A stretch of 53,379 nucleotides of DNA. Source: Thermovibrio sp. (GTDB taxonomy: Bacteria; Aquificota; Desulfurobacteriia; Desulfurobacteriales; Desulfurobacteriaceae). This document shows positions 8,729 through 16,923 of the stretch, one piece after another. The stretch is from NCBI GenBank assembly GCA_003978105.1, contig QOAO01000008.1:1-53379 (forward strand), written 5' to 3'. Within the stretch, counting starts at the first letter, position 1. Every line of letters starts with the position of its first letter. Below the pieces are notes generated by a model that was not told the DNA's origin, searched no databases, and saw nothing but the letters and a program-made list of their open reading frames with translations. A program made the translations under genes and the position numbers.

Positions 8729-8756
8729 ACTATAGTCTTTTGCAAAGAAATTGCAA
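8729..8756 (-). promoter_or_regulatory. Candidate sigma-70 promoter of the cytochrome c peroxidase gene
   Basis: TTGCAA (8751-8756), a 16-bp spacer and TATAGT (8729-8734) read on the minus strand, about 38 bp ahead of the ATG at 8691. The -35 abuts the decayed IS3 fragment, so the promoter may partly derive from the junction. Confidence 0.5.
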
Positions 8757-9027
8757 CTAGTTTCATATTTCGTAGTTCTTCTTCTTTGTTCCCTTCCGAT
8801 GAGAACACTTTGTGGGAGTTTTTACGAAGCTGTTTTTTTCAATTGGAAACCAAAAAGGATGAATGTTAAATTCTGATGCTATTTGGAGATGCTCTTTTCT
8901 CCATTTATGGCTTCGATGGCTACTTCGGTTTTGAATTGCGATGAGTAACTTATCTTTTTTTCCATTGGCCCCTCCTTGTGTGAGATTTTAACTAAAGGAA
9001 GTGGTGCAGTTTTTGGGATCCACCTCA
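8749..9027 (-). mobile_element. Decayed left end of an IS3-family insertion sequence (orfA pseudogene)
   Basis: From an ATG at 8965 the minus strand reads MEKKISYSSQFKTEVAIEAI..., the start of an IS3-type OrfA. It continues through a premature stop and at least two further single-base shifts that restore IASEFNIHP, LVSNWKKQLRKNSHKVFSSEG and NKEEELRNMKL in other frames. It is cut off near 8749. Upstream, TGAGGTGGATCCCAAAAACTG (minus strand from 9027 down to 9007) looks like an IS3-family terminal repeat. The rest of orfA, orfB and the right end are missing. Clearly non-functional. Confidence 0.75.
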
Positions 9028-9130
9028 CAAACTTTGAAAAATTTTAAGATTAAAACAATGATAACTAAGAAAAAGAAAGAACACTTGCTTTTGATAGAAT
9101 TACTAAACCACATATTAAATTGGAGGTATT

Positions 9131-10354
9131 GTGGATAAGGTCTCTTTATTAATAGTAGATGAAGGTCCTATAACCGAAGAACTTGTAAAGTCGATTAATA
9201 ATAATAAAGCTTTTATTTCAGAAGTTATTTCTTCCGGTAATAAACTTGATTTGGATTTAGATTGTTCCGCCAAGTTCCTTAATTTAAAGGAAAAAAATAA
9301 AGGAGAAATTAGAAATGCTCTACTGGAAGCTGCTCAGTCCGAAAACATAATTTTTGCTTCCTCTTCTACTCGCTTTGAAGATGATTTGATAGAAGAACTT
9401 TTAGAAGAAAAGGAAATGAGTCAAGCTGATATAGTTTTTCCTAATATTATTTTTCATCTAAAGGGAAAAGAGGAAGTAAAAAACTTCGAACAGCCTTTTG
9501 AAAAGGAAATTAGCCTTCTGGCCAGTCTTTCTATAGAGGAGTATGTTCCAGAATGGGGTATTCTTACTTCAAAATCAGTAATAGAAAAAGGAGGAAAGTT
9601 TGATGAGTCTTTAGGAGATTATGATTTTTATGAGTTTCTTTACAGGAATATTCGATGGCTTCGTATAAAATTGGCAGAACTTTCATATGTTACTCAAAAA
9701 ATTGAAGATACATTTATAGATACATCTTGGAGGAGTTACGTTTTAAGAAAAAGAGTTTTACGGAATTTTGATTGGGAAAAGGAAATTTTCCCATTTCTTT
9801 CTTGGAAGGAAAGAAGAGAAATTGCAGAAGCTACAGCTTTAACTATTGTTGGGAATAAACTCTCAGCTTACTATGATTTCTTAAACGCCTCTGATTTTTA
9901 TAGAAAAGCTCTCTTAAGGTTTCACAACCAAGAAAGTTTAAGATGCTTAATAAATGCCCTTAGAACTATGGGGCTATTTGAACAAGCTAAAGAACTCCTA
10001 ACTCCTGAACAAGGCGTATCACAAGAAGTTCTTGAGGAAGAGAAACAATTTATAACAAATTTAGAAAATCTAGTTAGAGAGTTGGAAATAGCTGTTGAAA
10101 GTGGAAAAGTTTATGAAGTAATAGTAGCTATTCAAGATATAATGCCTCTTTATGAAGGAGCTCCTATTCACAATATTCTGGGGGTTTTAAATTGGATTCA
10201 GGGAAAGGAAGAGGAAGCGTACCGCTTTTTCTTTAAGGCAGTAACAATGAATCCCATAAATCAAGATTTTCTTTTCAACTTGATTTCTACCGCCAAAAGC
10301 TTAAAAAGGGAGGATAAAGTACATAGGCTTATACAACTTTTAGTAGGGGACTAA
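9131..10354 (+). CDS. Divergent glycosyltransferase-like protein with TPR tail
   Basis: 407 aa, GTG start after GGAGG. The first ~190 residues look like a worn GT-A fold: a short VSLLIVDEG strand, an ARNxA-like position (EIRNALLEAAQSENIIFASSST), and later an EWGILTSKSVIEKGGKFDESLGDYDFYEFLYR segment like the acceptor region of family 2 glycosyltransferases. No canonical DxD is seen. The C-terminal third has TPR-like helices (NILGVLNWIQGKEEEAYRFFFKAV). It is first in a run of three such genes ending at flagellin, suggesting flagellin glycosylation. Catalytic activity is doubtful. Confidence 0.6.
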   Translation: MDKVSLLIVDEGPITEELVKSINNNKAFISEVISSGNKLDLDLDCSAKFLNLKEKNKGEIRNALLEAAQSENIIFASSSTRFEDDLIEELLEEKEMSQADIVFPNIIFHLKGKEEVKNFEQPFEKEISLLASLSIEEYVPEWGILTSKSVIEKGGKFDESLGDYDFYEFLYRNIRWLRIKLAELSYVTQKIEDTFIDTSWRSYVLRKRVLRNFDWEKEIFPFLSWKERREIAEATALTIVGNKLSAYYDFLNASDFYRKALLRFHNQESLRCLINALRTMGLFEQAKELLTPEQGVSQEVLEEEKQFITNLENLVRELEIAVESGKVYEVIVAIQDIMPLYEGAPIHNILGVLNWIQGKEEEAYRFFFKAVTMNPINQDFLFNLISTAKSLKREDKVHRLIQLLVGD

Positions 10355-10355
10355 A

Positions 10356-12242
10356 ATGCCTAAAAACGAATTTCAACAGGCAGAGGCCTATATTCAACTT
10401 CATAAAATACTTGACTTTAAACTACCTATTAACTTCACAAGAGGATGGGCTGCTTCTCCTGACTTTCTCTTAGTCTCTATAAGGGAGATTTTAAAACTCA
10501 GAAAACGGAAAAAGAAGATAACCATTGTTGAAGCAGGCTCTGGAGTATCTACAGTAATTCTTGGATATTTACTAGAAAAATTTTTCCCCGAAGGAACTTT
10601 AATTTCGTTGGAACATGAATATGATTTTTACGAGAAAACTCTTGAAGAGTTGGAGCTTCATGAATTAAAAAATATTTGTCTTTTGTATGCTCCGTTAGTT
10701 AGTTATTGGATAAAAGATAGAGAATGGCTATGGTATAACATATCAGAATTAGAAAAATTCCTAAAGGGTAAAAATATTGACGTTCTTTTTATAGATGGTC
10801 CACCAGAAGCCATTCAGGAAAACTCCCGATATCCGGTGTTTCCTCTTTTAAAAAAATATCTTTCGAAGGATTTTATTTTACTGTTAGATGATGCTAATAG
10901 AAAAGGTGAAAGGAATTCTGCATACGAATGGAAAAGAGAACTTGAAATCTACGATTCTCAAATTCTCCAAACAGAAAAAGGAACATTAATTTTAAGGGGA
11001 GTCCCTGCTATAGAGAAACCGTTTTTTTCTATATGTATCCCAACTTACAATAGGGCAAACTATCTTAAGGAAGCTATCGAAAGTGTTTTGGATCAGACCT
11101 ATTCAAATTTTGAAATTATTGTGTACGATGATGGTTCTACAGATGATACTGAGCGAATTGTTAAGAACTTTAAAAATAAAAGAATAATATATGTGAAAGA
11201 AAAAATAAACAGAGGACGCCCATTTGCAAGGAATCAATGCGTTAATTTAGCAAAAGGCAATTGGATTGTTTGGTTAGACGATGATGATAAAATAGAGCCA
11301 GAGCTCTTAAGTATTTATGCTGCAAATATACTTAAGTTTCCCGATGTTTCTATATTCTATCCGAAGTATATAAAAATTTTTGAAGAAAATAATAGTTCTA
11401 TTTCTCTTTCTGAAATAGTTGATTTTTATGAAAACTCTTCAAATCTTCTTAGGACTTTGGTAAAGAGAAGTCCTATTCCAAATCCTGGTGTTTGTATTAA
11501 GAAAATAATTTATTCAGAATTCGGTAAATATAATGAGAATTTTACACGAGCTCAAGATTATGAGTTCTGGTTGAGAGTTTTACCTTATGTTAAAGTTAAA
11601 AGAGTAGAGTACACAGGAGTTCTATATAGAATACATTCTAATAATGTTTCTGCTAATACTTTGATAATGGACTTTTCTTATGAATCTATCGCGAAAAGAA
11701 AGTTTCTCAATAAATTTTCTTTGGAAGAAATATATAAATTTTCTCCTAGAAACAGTATAAAACTTTTTGCTGAAGATCTTCTGAATCATGACGACTATTT
11801 TAATGCTTCTTACTATTTATGGATGGAAAATTTAAATGAAGAATTTAGGACAATAGCTCAAAAAGCCGGTTTGTACATTGTTGAAAATACAAAGCTTATT
11901 AAACTTCATAAAAAATTTTTTAAATTTCTTGAAACTAATAATTTATCAGCGGCTGCGGCAATTTCTTCTAAACTTGGAAAATTTTATGAGTTTCTAGTAA
12001 ATGCCTTGATTTTTTACGATAAAAATCCTAAGTTTTCTCTTGCTTCTTTTAAACGTGCTGCTCTTATTAATCCAATTTTTAACTTTTCTAGTATGATTTC
12101 CCCTGATTGGGAAGAAGAAATTGCAACTGTTAAAGAAAGAGTTTTATCAAGTGTTAATCCATTAGAAAAAAGAAAAAAGGAATTTATTCTCTATTTGGAG
12201 AGAGCCTATGAAAGTGTCGGCTTGTATAATCGCAAAAAATGA
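10356..12242 (+). CDS. Fused Rossmann methyltransferase-like / family 2 glycosyltransferase protein
   Basis: 628 aa. Residues ~1-215 resemble a class I SAM-binding fold: VEAGSGVSTVILGYLLEK (motif I), SLEHEYDFYEKT (acidic motif II), DVLFIDGPPEA and LLLDDANRKGE. Residues ~222-430 are a family 2 GT-A domain with SICIPTYNRANYLKEAI, YDDGSTDDTERIV and the DxD as VWLDDDD, followed by a helical TPR-like tail. It starts 1 bp after the preceding stop region and overlaps the next gene by 35 bp. The fusion and its position before flagellin suggest a glycan-building or methylating step on flagellin. The acceptor is unknown. Confidence 0.75.
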   Translation: MPKNEFQQAEAYIQLHKILDFKLPINFTRGWAASPDFLLVSIREILKLRKRKKKITIVEAGSGVSTVILGYLLEKFFPEGTLISLEHEYDFYEKTLEELELHELKNICLLYAPLVSYWIKDREWLWYNISELEKFLKGKNIDVLFIDGPPEAIQENSRYPVFPLLKKYLSKDFILLLDDANRKGERNSAYEWKRELEIYDSQILQTEKGTLILRGVPAIEKPFFSICIPTYNRANYLKEAIESVLDQTYSNFEIIVYDDGSTDDTERIVKNFKNKRIIYVKEKINRGRPFARNQCVNLAKGNWIVWLDDDDKIEPELLSIYAANILKFPDVSIFYPKYIKIFEENNSSISLSEIVDFYENSSNLLRTLVKRSPIPNPGVCIKKIIYSEFGKYNENFTRAQDYEFWLRVLPYVKVKRVEYTGVLYRIHSNNVSANTLIMDFSYESIAKRKFLNKFSLEEIYKFSPRNSIKLFAEDLLNHDDYFNASYYLWMENLNEEFRTIAQKAGLYIVENTKLIKLHKKFFKFLETNNLSAAAAISSKLGKFYEFLVNALIFYDKNPKFSLASFKRAALINPIFNFSSMISPDWEEEIATVKERVLSSVNPLEKRKKEFILYLERAYESVGLYNRKK

Positions 12243-13638
12243 AGAGAGAAATCTTCCTAGACTCCTTAGATCATTGAAAGGTAAATTTGATGAAATCATT
12301 CTTGTTGATACTGGTTCTAAGGATAAAACAAAAGAAATAGCAAAATCTTACGGTTGTAAAGTTATTGAACATAAATGGAAGGGATTTGCAGACGCAAGAA
12401 ATAGAGCAGTTGAAGAGGCTAAGGGAGATTGGCTTTGGCACTTTGATGCTGACTTTGAACTTGACGAGTTAGAGTATAAGAAAGCTCTCTCTGCTATGCG
12501 AAAGGCTCCAAGAGATATAGAAGCATTTTCAATAGGAGTAAAAAATTTTGGAAAAAAAGGAGAGATAAAGGCTATATCTTTTCATATATTCATTCATAGG
12601 AAGGGAATAAAATGGATAGGAAAAGTCCATGAAAGTCCAGATGTTAGAAATGTTATAGGTATTCCCGTTTTTGTTAACCATTATGGTTATGCGGACTCTA
12701 ATTTATTGTTAAGAAAAGCAAGAAGAAATTTAAAACTTCTGACGGAAGAAATAGCTGAAATAGATAGAGGAACGGATGAATATAATTATAAATTATTTTT
12801 TTTAGTCCAAACCTATATTCTTCTGTCATCTGAGAATAAATCTTATATTTCTAAAGCTTTGCATCTAGCAAAAGAATTTCTTCAATCAGCTAGTGACAGA
12901 TTTTCTGATTATGGTTTTTTTTTGGTCTATATGTATAACTATTATCTCTATCTCTTATGGGAAACAGGACAGAGAAATGAGGTTGAGAAAATACTTGCTC
13001 ATATATTTGACCTTAATTTGGAGCTGCCTGAATTCTTTTTTTATGCGTACAAGCTGTTTAAAGAAAAGGAAGACATTAATAGAGCTTTTTCCTATATTCT
13101 TAAAACAGCTGAGTATTTAGATATCTTAACTTTAGATCCTTTTTCCCTTAAGTGGGGAGGAGCCTCCGAGTGCTTACCCGTTTTTGAAAGAGAAATTTTC
13201 TCTCCTCCAATTCCAGTACCTCAAGAAAAACTGAAAAGTCTTTGGAGAAAATGGAAAACACTTAAAGGAAGAAATTTAGGACTGCTCCTTTATTGGCTTG
13301 AACCCAATAAAAATCTCAAACTCAAGATACTTAAGAAACTTTCACTCAGGTATAGAGATAATTTCATTTATAAACTTCTACTTAGACAATTAGAAGAACT
13401 TAACTTATTTGATGTAATAGAGGAATTTTCAAAAAAGGACATACCCTTGTCACTCCTTTTTAAAGCTAGATTCTATGACATCAAAGGCGAAGATTTTAAA
13501 GCTTTGAAGTTATATCTATCCTACCTCAATGAATATCCTGACATGGAAATAGCTAACTATGTTGTTAATAGGTTTTGTCAAACCCTAAAATCTTTTAACT
13601 ATTCTCCGATAATAGAAGATAGAGAACAAAAATTTTAG
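12208..13638 (+). CDS. Family 2 glycosyltransferase (SunS/WaaE-like) with TPR-like tail
   Basis: 476 aa. The N-terminal GT-A domain is clear: SACIIAKNEERNLPRLLRSL, EIILVDTGSKDKTKEIA, FADARNRAVEEAKGDWLWHFDAD with the FDAD metal site near residue 80, and GVKNFGKKGEIKAISFHIFIHRKGIKWIGKVHE. This is the family that includes peptide S-glycosyltransferase SunS and LPS core glucosyltransferases, often with TPRs. The rest (~200-476) is helical. It ends 13 bp before flagellin, so flagellin O-glycosylation is the best guess from context. Confidence 0.8.
   Translation: MKVSACIIAKNEERNLPRLLRSLKGKFDEIILVDTGSKDKTKEIAKSYGCKVIEHKWKGFADARNRAVEEAKGDWLWHFDADFELDELEYKKALSAMRKAPRDIEAFSIGVKNFGKKGEIKAISFHIFIHRKGIKWIGKVHESPDVRNVIGIPVFVNHYGYADSNLLLRKARRNLKLLTEEIAEIDRGTDEYNYKLFFLVQTYILLSSENKSYISKALHLAKEFLQSASDRFSDYGFFLVYMYNYYLYLLWETGQRNEVEKILAHIFDLNLELPEFFFYAYKLFKEKEDINRAFSYILKTAEYLDILTLDPFSLKWGGASECLPVFEREIFSPPIPVPQEKLKSLWRKWKTLKGRNLGLLLYWLEPNKNLKLKILKKLSLRYRDNFIYKLLLRQLEELNLFDVIEEFSKKDIPLSLLFKARFYDIKGEDFKALKLYLSYLNEYPDMEIANYVVNRFCQTLKSFNYSPIIEDREQKF
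13586..13612 (+). promoter_or_regulatory. Sigma-28 (FliA) promoter for flagellin
   Basis: TAAA (13586-13589), exactly 15 bp, then TCCGATAA (13605-13612), against the sigma-28 consensus TAAA-N15-GCCGATAA: one mismatch. It lies inside the last codons of the upstream glycosyltransferase gene, about 40 bp before the flagellin ATG. This would uncouple flagellin expression from the glycosyltransferase genes. Confidence 0.8.
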
Positions 13639-13651
13639 TAGGAGGATAGCC

Positions 13652-14509
13652 ATGGCTCTAAGGATTAATTACAACTACCAAGCTGACTTCACACATTTTA
13701 ATCTGCTTCAAACAGAACAAAATATGAATAAGGCTTTGGAAAGATTAGCAACTGGTTACAGAATTAACAGGGCTGCTGATGATGCAGCGGGACTTTATAT
13801 TGCTGACCAATTGAAAACCTATGCTATTTCGCTTGAGCAGGCAACAAGAAATTCCCAGGATGGTATATCTATTGCTCAGATTGCCCAGTCATCTCTTCAA
13901 AACGTTTATAACATTTTAAACGATATTAAATCGAAAGCTATTGAAGCTGCCAATGATTCTGAAGATGATTCAACAAGGAAAATCATACAACAAGACATTA
14001 ACAAGTTAGTAGATGTTATTTCGAAAATTTTCTCTGATACAGAGTTTAATGGAAAAGTAATCTTTAGTACAGCTGCAAATACATTTACTATTCATTATGG
14101 AGGAAGGACAGATCAAAACCTTGTAATGAAAATATGGACTGCAACAGCTAAGGCCAATTCGGATACCTCAGCACCATCAACAATTACTGTTGGAAAAACG
14201 GCTTTTACTGTTGATGTAACAACTCAAGCAAAAGCCGAAAAAGCAATAGATAATATAGATAATCTTATTAAAAGCATTGATAAGTTAAATGCTAAAATAG
14301 GTTCCTACCAAATTGAACTTGAAAAAATCGTTACAAATAATGAAAGCCAAAGGATTAATGTTCAAGAAGCAGAATCTAGGATTAGGAATGTTGACTTTGC
14401 TAAGGAAATGTCTGAATTTACAAGGAATCAAATTCTTATGCAGTCTGGAACAGCAATGCTTGCTCAAGCGAATCAACTTCCTCAACTTGTCCTTCAACTT
14501 CTCAGATAG
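13652..14509 (+). CDS. fliC: Flagellin
   Basis: 285 aa. The N-terminal D0/D1 helix region has the classic ERLATGYRINRAADDAAGLYIAD and QDGISIAQIAQSSLQ. The C-terminal D0/D1 has QEAESRIRNVDFAKEMSEFTR and ends SGTAMLAQANQLPQLVLQLLR. Only ~80 residues (about 125-205, Ser/Thr-rich) make up the variable surface domain, so this is a short flagellin. It is the filament subunit secreted by the flagellar type III system. Strong ribosome site AGGAGG; sigma-28 promoter upstream; hairpin after the stop. Candidate glycosylation target of the three upstream genes. Confidence 0.95.
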   Translation: MALRINYNYQADFTHFNLLQTEQNMNKALERLATGYRINRAADDAAGLYIADQLKTYAISLEQATRNSQDGISIAQIAQSSLQNVYNILNDIKSKAIEAANDSEDDSTRKIIQQDINKLVDVISKIFSDTEFNGKVIFSTAANTFTIHYGGRTDQNLVMKIWTATAKANSDTSAPSTITVGKTAFTVDVTTQAKAEKAIDNIDNLIKSIDKLNAKIGSYQIELEKIVTNNESQRINVQEAESRIRNVDFAKEMSEFTRNQILMQSGTAMLAQANQLPQLVLQLLR

Positions 14510-14520
14510 TAAAATTACTA

Positions 14521-14541
14521 AGGGAGGGTATTCCCTCCCCT
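14521..14541 (+). terminator. Hairpin after flagellin (GGGAGGG-TATT-CCCTCCC)
   Basis: A perfect 7-bp GC stem (14522-14528 with 14533-14539) and TATT loop, about 12 bp after the flagellin stop and 25 bp before flaG. No proper U-run follows, so partial termination or 3'-end protection of the abundant flagellin message is more likely than full termination. Confidence 0.6.
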
Positions 14542-14565
14542 TAATCTGAACTTTAGAGGTTAAAG

Positions 14566-14946
14566 ATGGACATTAAACCGATACTAAACTCGCAGACCTC
14601 TATTCAAATGAATTCTCAGAATTTGGAAATTTCGAATAAAAATTTCTTAGATAAGACTAATATGAAGGATTCAAATGAAAGTTCTAATATAAAAGAAGAA
14701 CAAAGGAAAAAGGATATCCATTCCCCCGAAGTAATAGAAAAAATAATTGAAGATTTAAAAAAGAAATTATCAATGCTTAACACTCAGCTTCAGATAAAAA
14801 TAGATAAAGATACTGACATGTTAGTTGTAAAAGTAATAGACAAAGAGACTAAAAAGGTTATAAGACAGATTCCTCCTGAATATGTTCTGAAAATTGCCAA
14901 GTACTTAGATGAAATAACAGGAATCCTTTATAATGGGAAGGCTTAA
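14566..14946 (+). CDS. flaG: FlaG family flagellar protein
   Basis: 126 aa. The N-terminal half is polar and low-complexity. The C-terminal half carries the FlaG signature: LSMLNTQLQIKIDKDTDMLVVKVID, KETKKVIRQIPPEYVLKIAKYLDEITG. FlaG proteins affect filament length and are commonly encoded between flagellin and fliD, as here. Exact biochemical role unresolved in the family. Confidence 0.88.
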   Translation: MDIKPILNSQTSIQMNSQNLEISNKNFLDKTNMKDSNESSNIKEEQRKKDIHSPEVIEKIIEDLKKKLSMLNTQLQIKIDKDTDMLVVKVIDKETKKVIRQIPPEYVLKIAKYLDEITGILYNGKA

Positions 14947-14957
14947 AAGGGGATATT

Positions 14958-16301
14958 ATGTCTGGAGAAATATATGTTAGCAATCTAGCTGGTATGTTTG
15001 ACTATCAAGAAATATTAAATACTTACTATCAGGCTCAAATGAGATCTGTTTCGTTCCTTGAGAATCAGGAGAGTATTTTAGAAGATAAAATTTCTGCTGT
15101 AAATGAGTTTTCGAATAAAATTGACAATATTTACTCTTCTTTCAATAATTTAACTTCTACTAATATTTTAAATGAAAAAAAAGTATCTGTGTCAGATGAT
15201 AATGTTATTACAGCAACTATTACTGATCCGCAGTCTGCAATTGAAGGAAGTGTAGAGATTGATGTAAAGCAACTGGCAAAAAACGATGTTTGGTTTTCTC
15301 AATCTGGAGTTTCAGATTTAACCTCAGCCGTTGCTACTGAAGATGGAACAATTCAAATTTCCTATGCCGGTAATGTTGTAGCTACTATAAACTATGATAC
15401 TGATACTTCCGATTCCAGTAAACCCTCTACTCTTCAGGAAATAGCAACAGCAATTAACAATGCTCAAGATAAAGTTAAAGCATCTGTTGTTTTTGATGGT
15501 TTTCAATATAGGCTTCTTTTAGAGGGAGCTGATACAGGAAGTAATAACACAGTTTCTATAGAAGAAGTGGGATCGGGGGATCTATTAGATCAACTTCAGT
15601 TGGGCTCTGATTATTCGTCAAGTCATGTCCAAACGGCACAGGATGCGGTAGTTTCAGTTTATGGTTCTGATATTAGTAACAGCACGAATACATTTAATGG
15701 GGCAATTCCTGGTGTTTCGTTTACTGTAAAAGAGGAAAATTCATCTGCTACGATTTCTGTTGAGAAGGACTACCAGCCTTTTAAGGATGCTTTGAATAAG
15801 TTTATTTCCTCCTACAATGATTTGGTTGATTTTGTTCAAACAGAGGGAGGTAAAAACGGGATTCTAGCAGGAGATGTTAATCTTCAAATTGTTAGGTCGG
15901 GAATACTTTCCAGAATGCAACCTCTTTTTGATTTGGATATTTTATCTGTTGATAAGGATACAGGACATATTTCTGTTGATTCTTCAAAACTTAACGGTTT
16001 ACTGGAGAATTCACCTGATGAGGTAGAAGAAGCAATTGATGAATTAAAATCATCACTTTATGATTATTTACTTTATTTAAAAGATCCTTCGGGACCTATT
16101 GAAAGTGAGGAAACAGCCCTGAATGAACAAAAAAATCACATGGAAGATCAGATAGACGAGATGAAGAAAATAGTTGATTCTCAAGTAGAGATATTTAGAA
16201 AACAACTGATTCAGGTTCAACTTTTACAAGAGAAAATGCAGGAGATTAGAGCTAAGCTAACAGCTACTTTTGGTAATATTTCTTTATTACCCTCAAAATA
16301 G
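14958..16301 (+). CDS. fliD: Flagellar filament cap protein FliD (HAP2)
   Basis: 447 aa. The N-terminal FliD domain (IYVSNLAGMFDYQEILNTYYQAQ, LENQESILEDKISAVNEFSNKI), beta-rich middle (AIEGSVEIDVKQLAKNDVW) and C-terminal domain (YQPFKDALNKFISSYNDLVDFVQ, LDILSVDKDTGHISVDSSKLNGLLENSPDEVEEAI) with a terminal coiled coil (~395-435) are all present. It caps the filament and directs flagellin folding. It lies 11 bp after flaG. Confidence 0.93.
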   Translation: MSGEIYVSNLAGMFDYQEILNTYYQAQMRSVSFLENQESILEDKISAVNEFSNKIDNIYSSFNNLTSTNILNEKKVSVSDDNVITATITDPQSAIEGSVEIDVKQLAKNDVWFSQSGVSDLTSAVATEDGTIQISYAGNVVATINYDTDTSDSSKPSTLQEIATAINNAQDKVKASVVFDGFQYRLLLEGADTGSNNTVSIEEVGSGDLLDQLQLGSDYSSSHVQTAQDAVVSVYGSDISNSTNTFNGAIPGVSFTVKEENSSATISVEKDYQPFKDALNKFISSYNDLVDFVQTEGGKNGILAGDVNLQIVRSGILSRMQPLFDLDILSVDKDTGHISVDSSKLNGLLENSPDEVEEAIDELKSSLYDYLLYLKDPSGPIESEETALNEQKNHMEDQIDEMKKIVDSQVEIFRKQLIQVQLLQEKMQEIRAKLTATFGNISLLPSK

Positions 16302-16312
16302 GGAGTTAACAA

Positions 16313-16684
16313 ATGCCTCAAAATTTACACAATCCTTACTTGAAAATGCAGGTAGAAACTTCTTCGCCTGTTGAACACATTATTTTGCTGTATGAAAAAG
16401 TTATACTTCTCCTTAAAGAGGCTGATAACTGTATAGAAAAGAACGATGTTCAAGGAAAGGTTAATGCAATTATAAAGGCAGACAGGATCATTAGATTCCT
16501 GAACAGCTCCTTAGATATGGAAAATGGTGGGGAGTTAGCCAAGAATTTAAGAGATCTGTATGAATTTATTCTCTATTATTTGATTACAGTAAATGCTAAG
16601 AATGATAGGAAACTCTTAAGTGATTTAATATACATATTGGAAACTTTGAAGGAAGGATGGGAAGGAATAAAGGACAAAGTTTAA
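16313..16684 (+). CDS. fliS: Flagellar export chaperone FliS
   Basis: 123 aa. All-helical, opening NPYLKMQVETSSPVEHIILLYEKVILLLKEAD as in FliS (the PxxLv-MLYEGAi-FL region). FliS binds the C-terminus of flagellin in the cytosol to prevent premature assembly. Position after fliD is conserved. The next gene starts 28 bp inside its end. Confidence 0.92.
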   Translation: MPQNLHNPYLKMQVETSSPVEHIILLYEKVILLLKEADNCIEKNDVQGKVNAIIKADRIIRFLNSSLDMENGGELAKNLRDLYEFILYYLITVNAKNDRKLLSDLIYILETLKEGWEGIKDKV

Positions 16685-16917
16685 TAGATGAACTCTATCA
16701 AATAGAAGAATTGATGAGAAATAATGATTTTGAGAGAGCCTTAACGAAATTAGATAAGATCTCTCAAGGGGATTTTTTTAAAAATATTTCTAAAGAAGAG
16801 ATGAAGACTCTTTTGTCTTTTTTGAATTCATCACTATCTCTATTAAAAGAGAAAGAAATGAAGATAAAGGAAGTAATCAGTAATTCAATAAAAGTGAAAA
16901 ATACTTATCTAAAGTAA
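16657..16917 (+). CDS. Small helical protein in the FliT position
   Basis: 86 aa, entirely helical and charged (DELYQIEELMRNNDFERALTKLDKI; LSFLNSSLSLLKEKEMKIKEVISNSIK). No recognisable motif beyond this. FliT-type chaperones for FliD usually follow fliS and are short helical proteins, so this is the likely role by context. The start is uncertain: the ATG at 16657 lies inside fliS and no later ATG in frame gives a better ribosome site. Confidence 0.6.
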   Translation: MGRNKGQSLIDELYQIEELMRNNDFERALTKLDKISQGDFFKNISKEEMKTLLSFLNSSLSLLKEKEMKIKEVISNSIKVKNTYLK

Positions 16918-16923
16918 ATTCTA

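Noticed and set aside
9002..9017. Sigma-54-like motif TGGTGC-N5-TTGG upstream of the first glycosyltransferase gene
   Set aside because: The key -12 GC is GG, and the sequence is better explained as part of the IS3-family terminal repeat (9007-9027).
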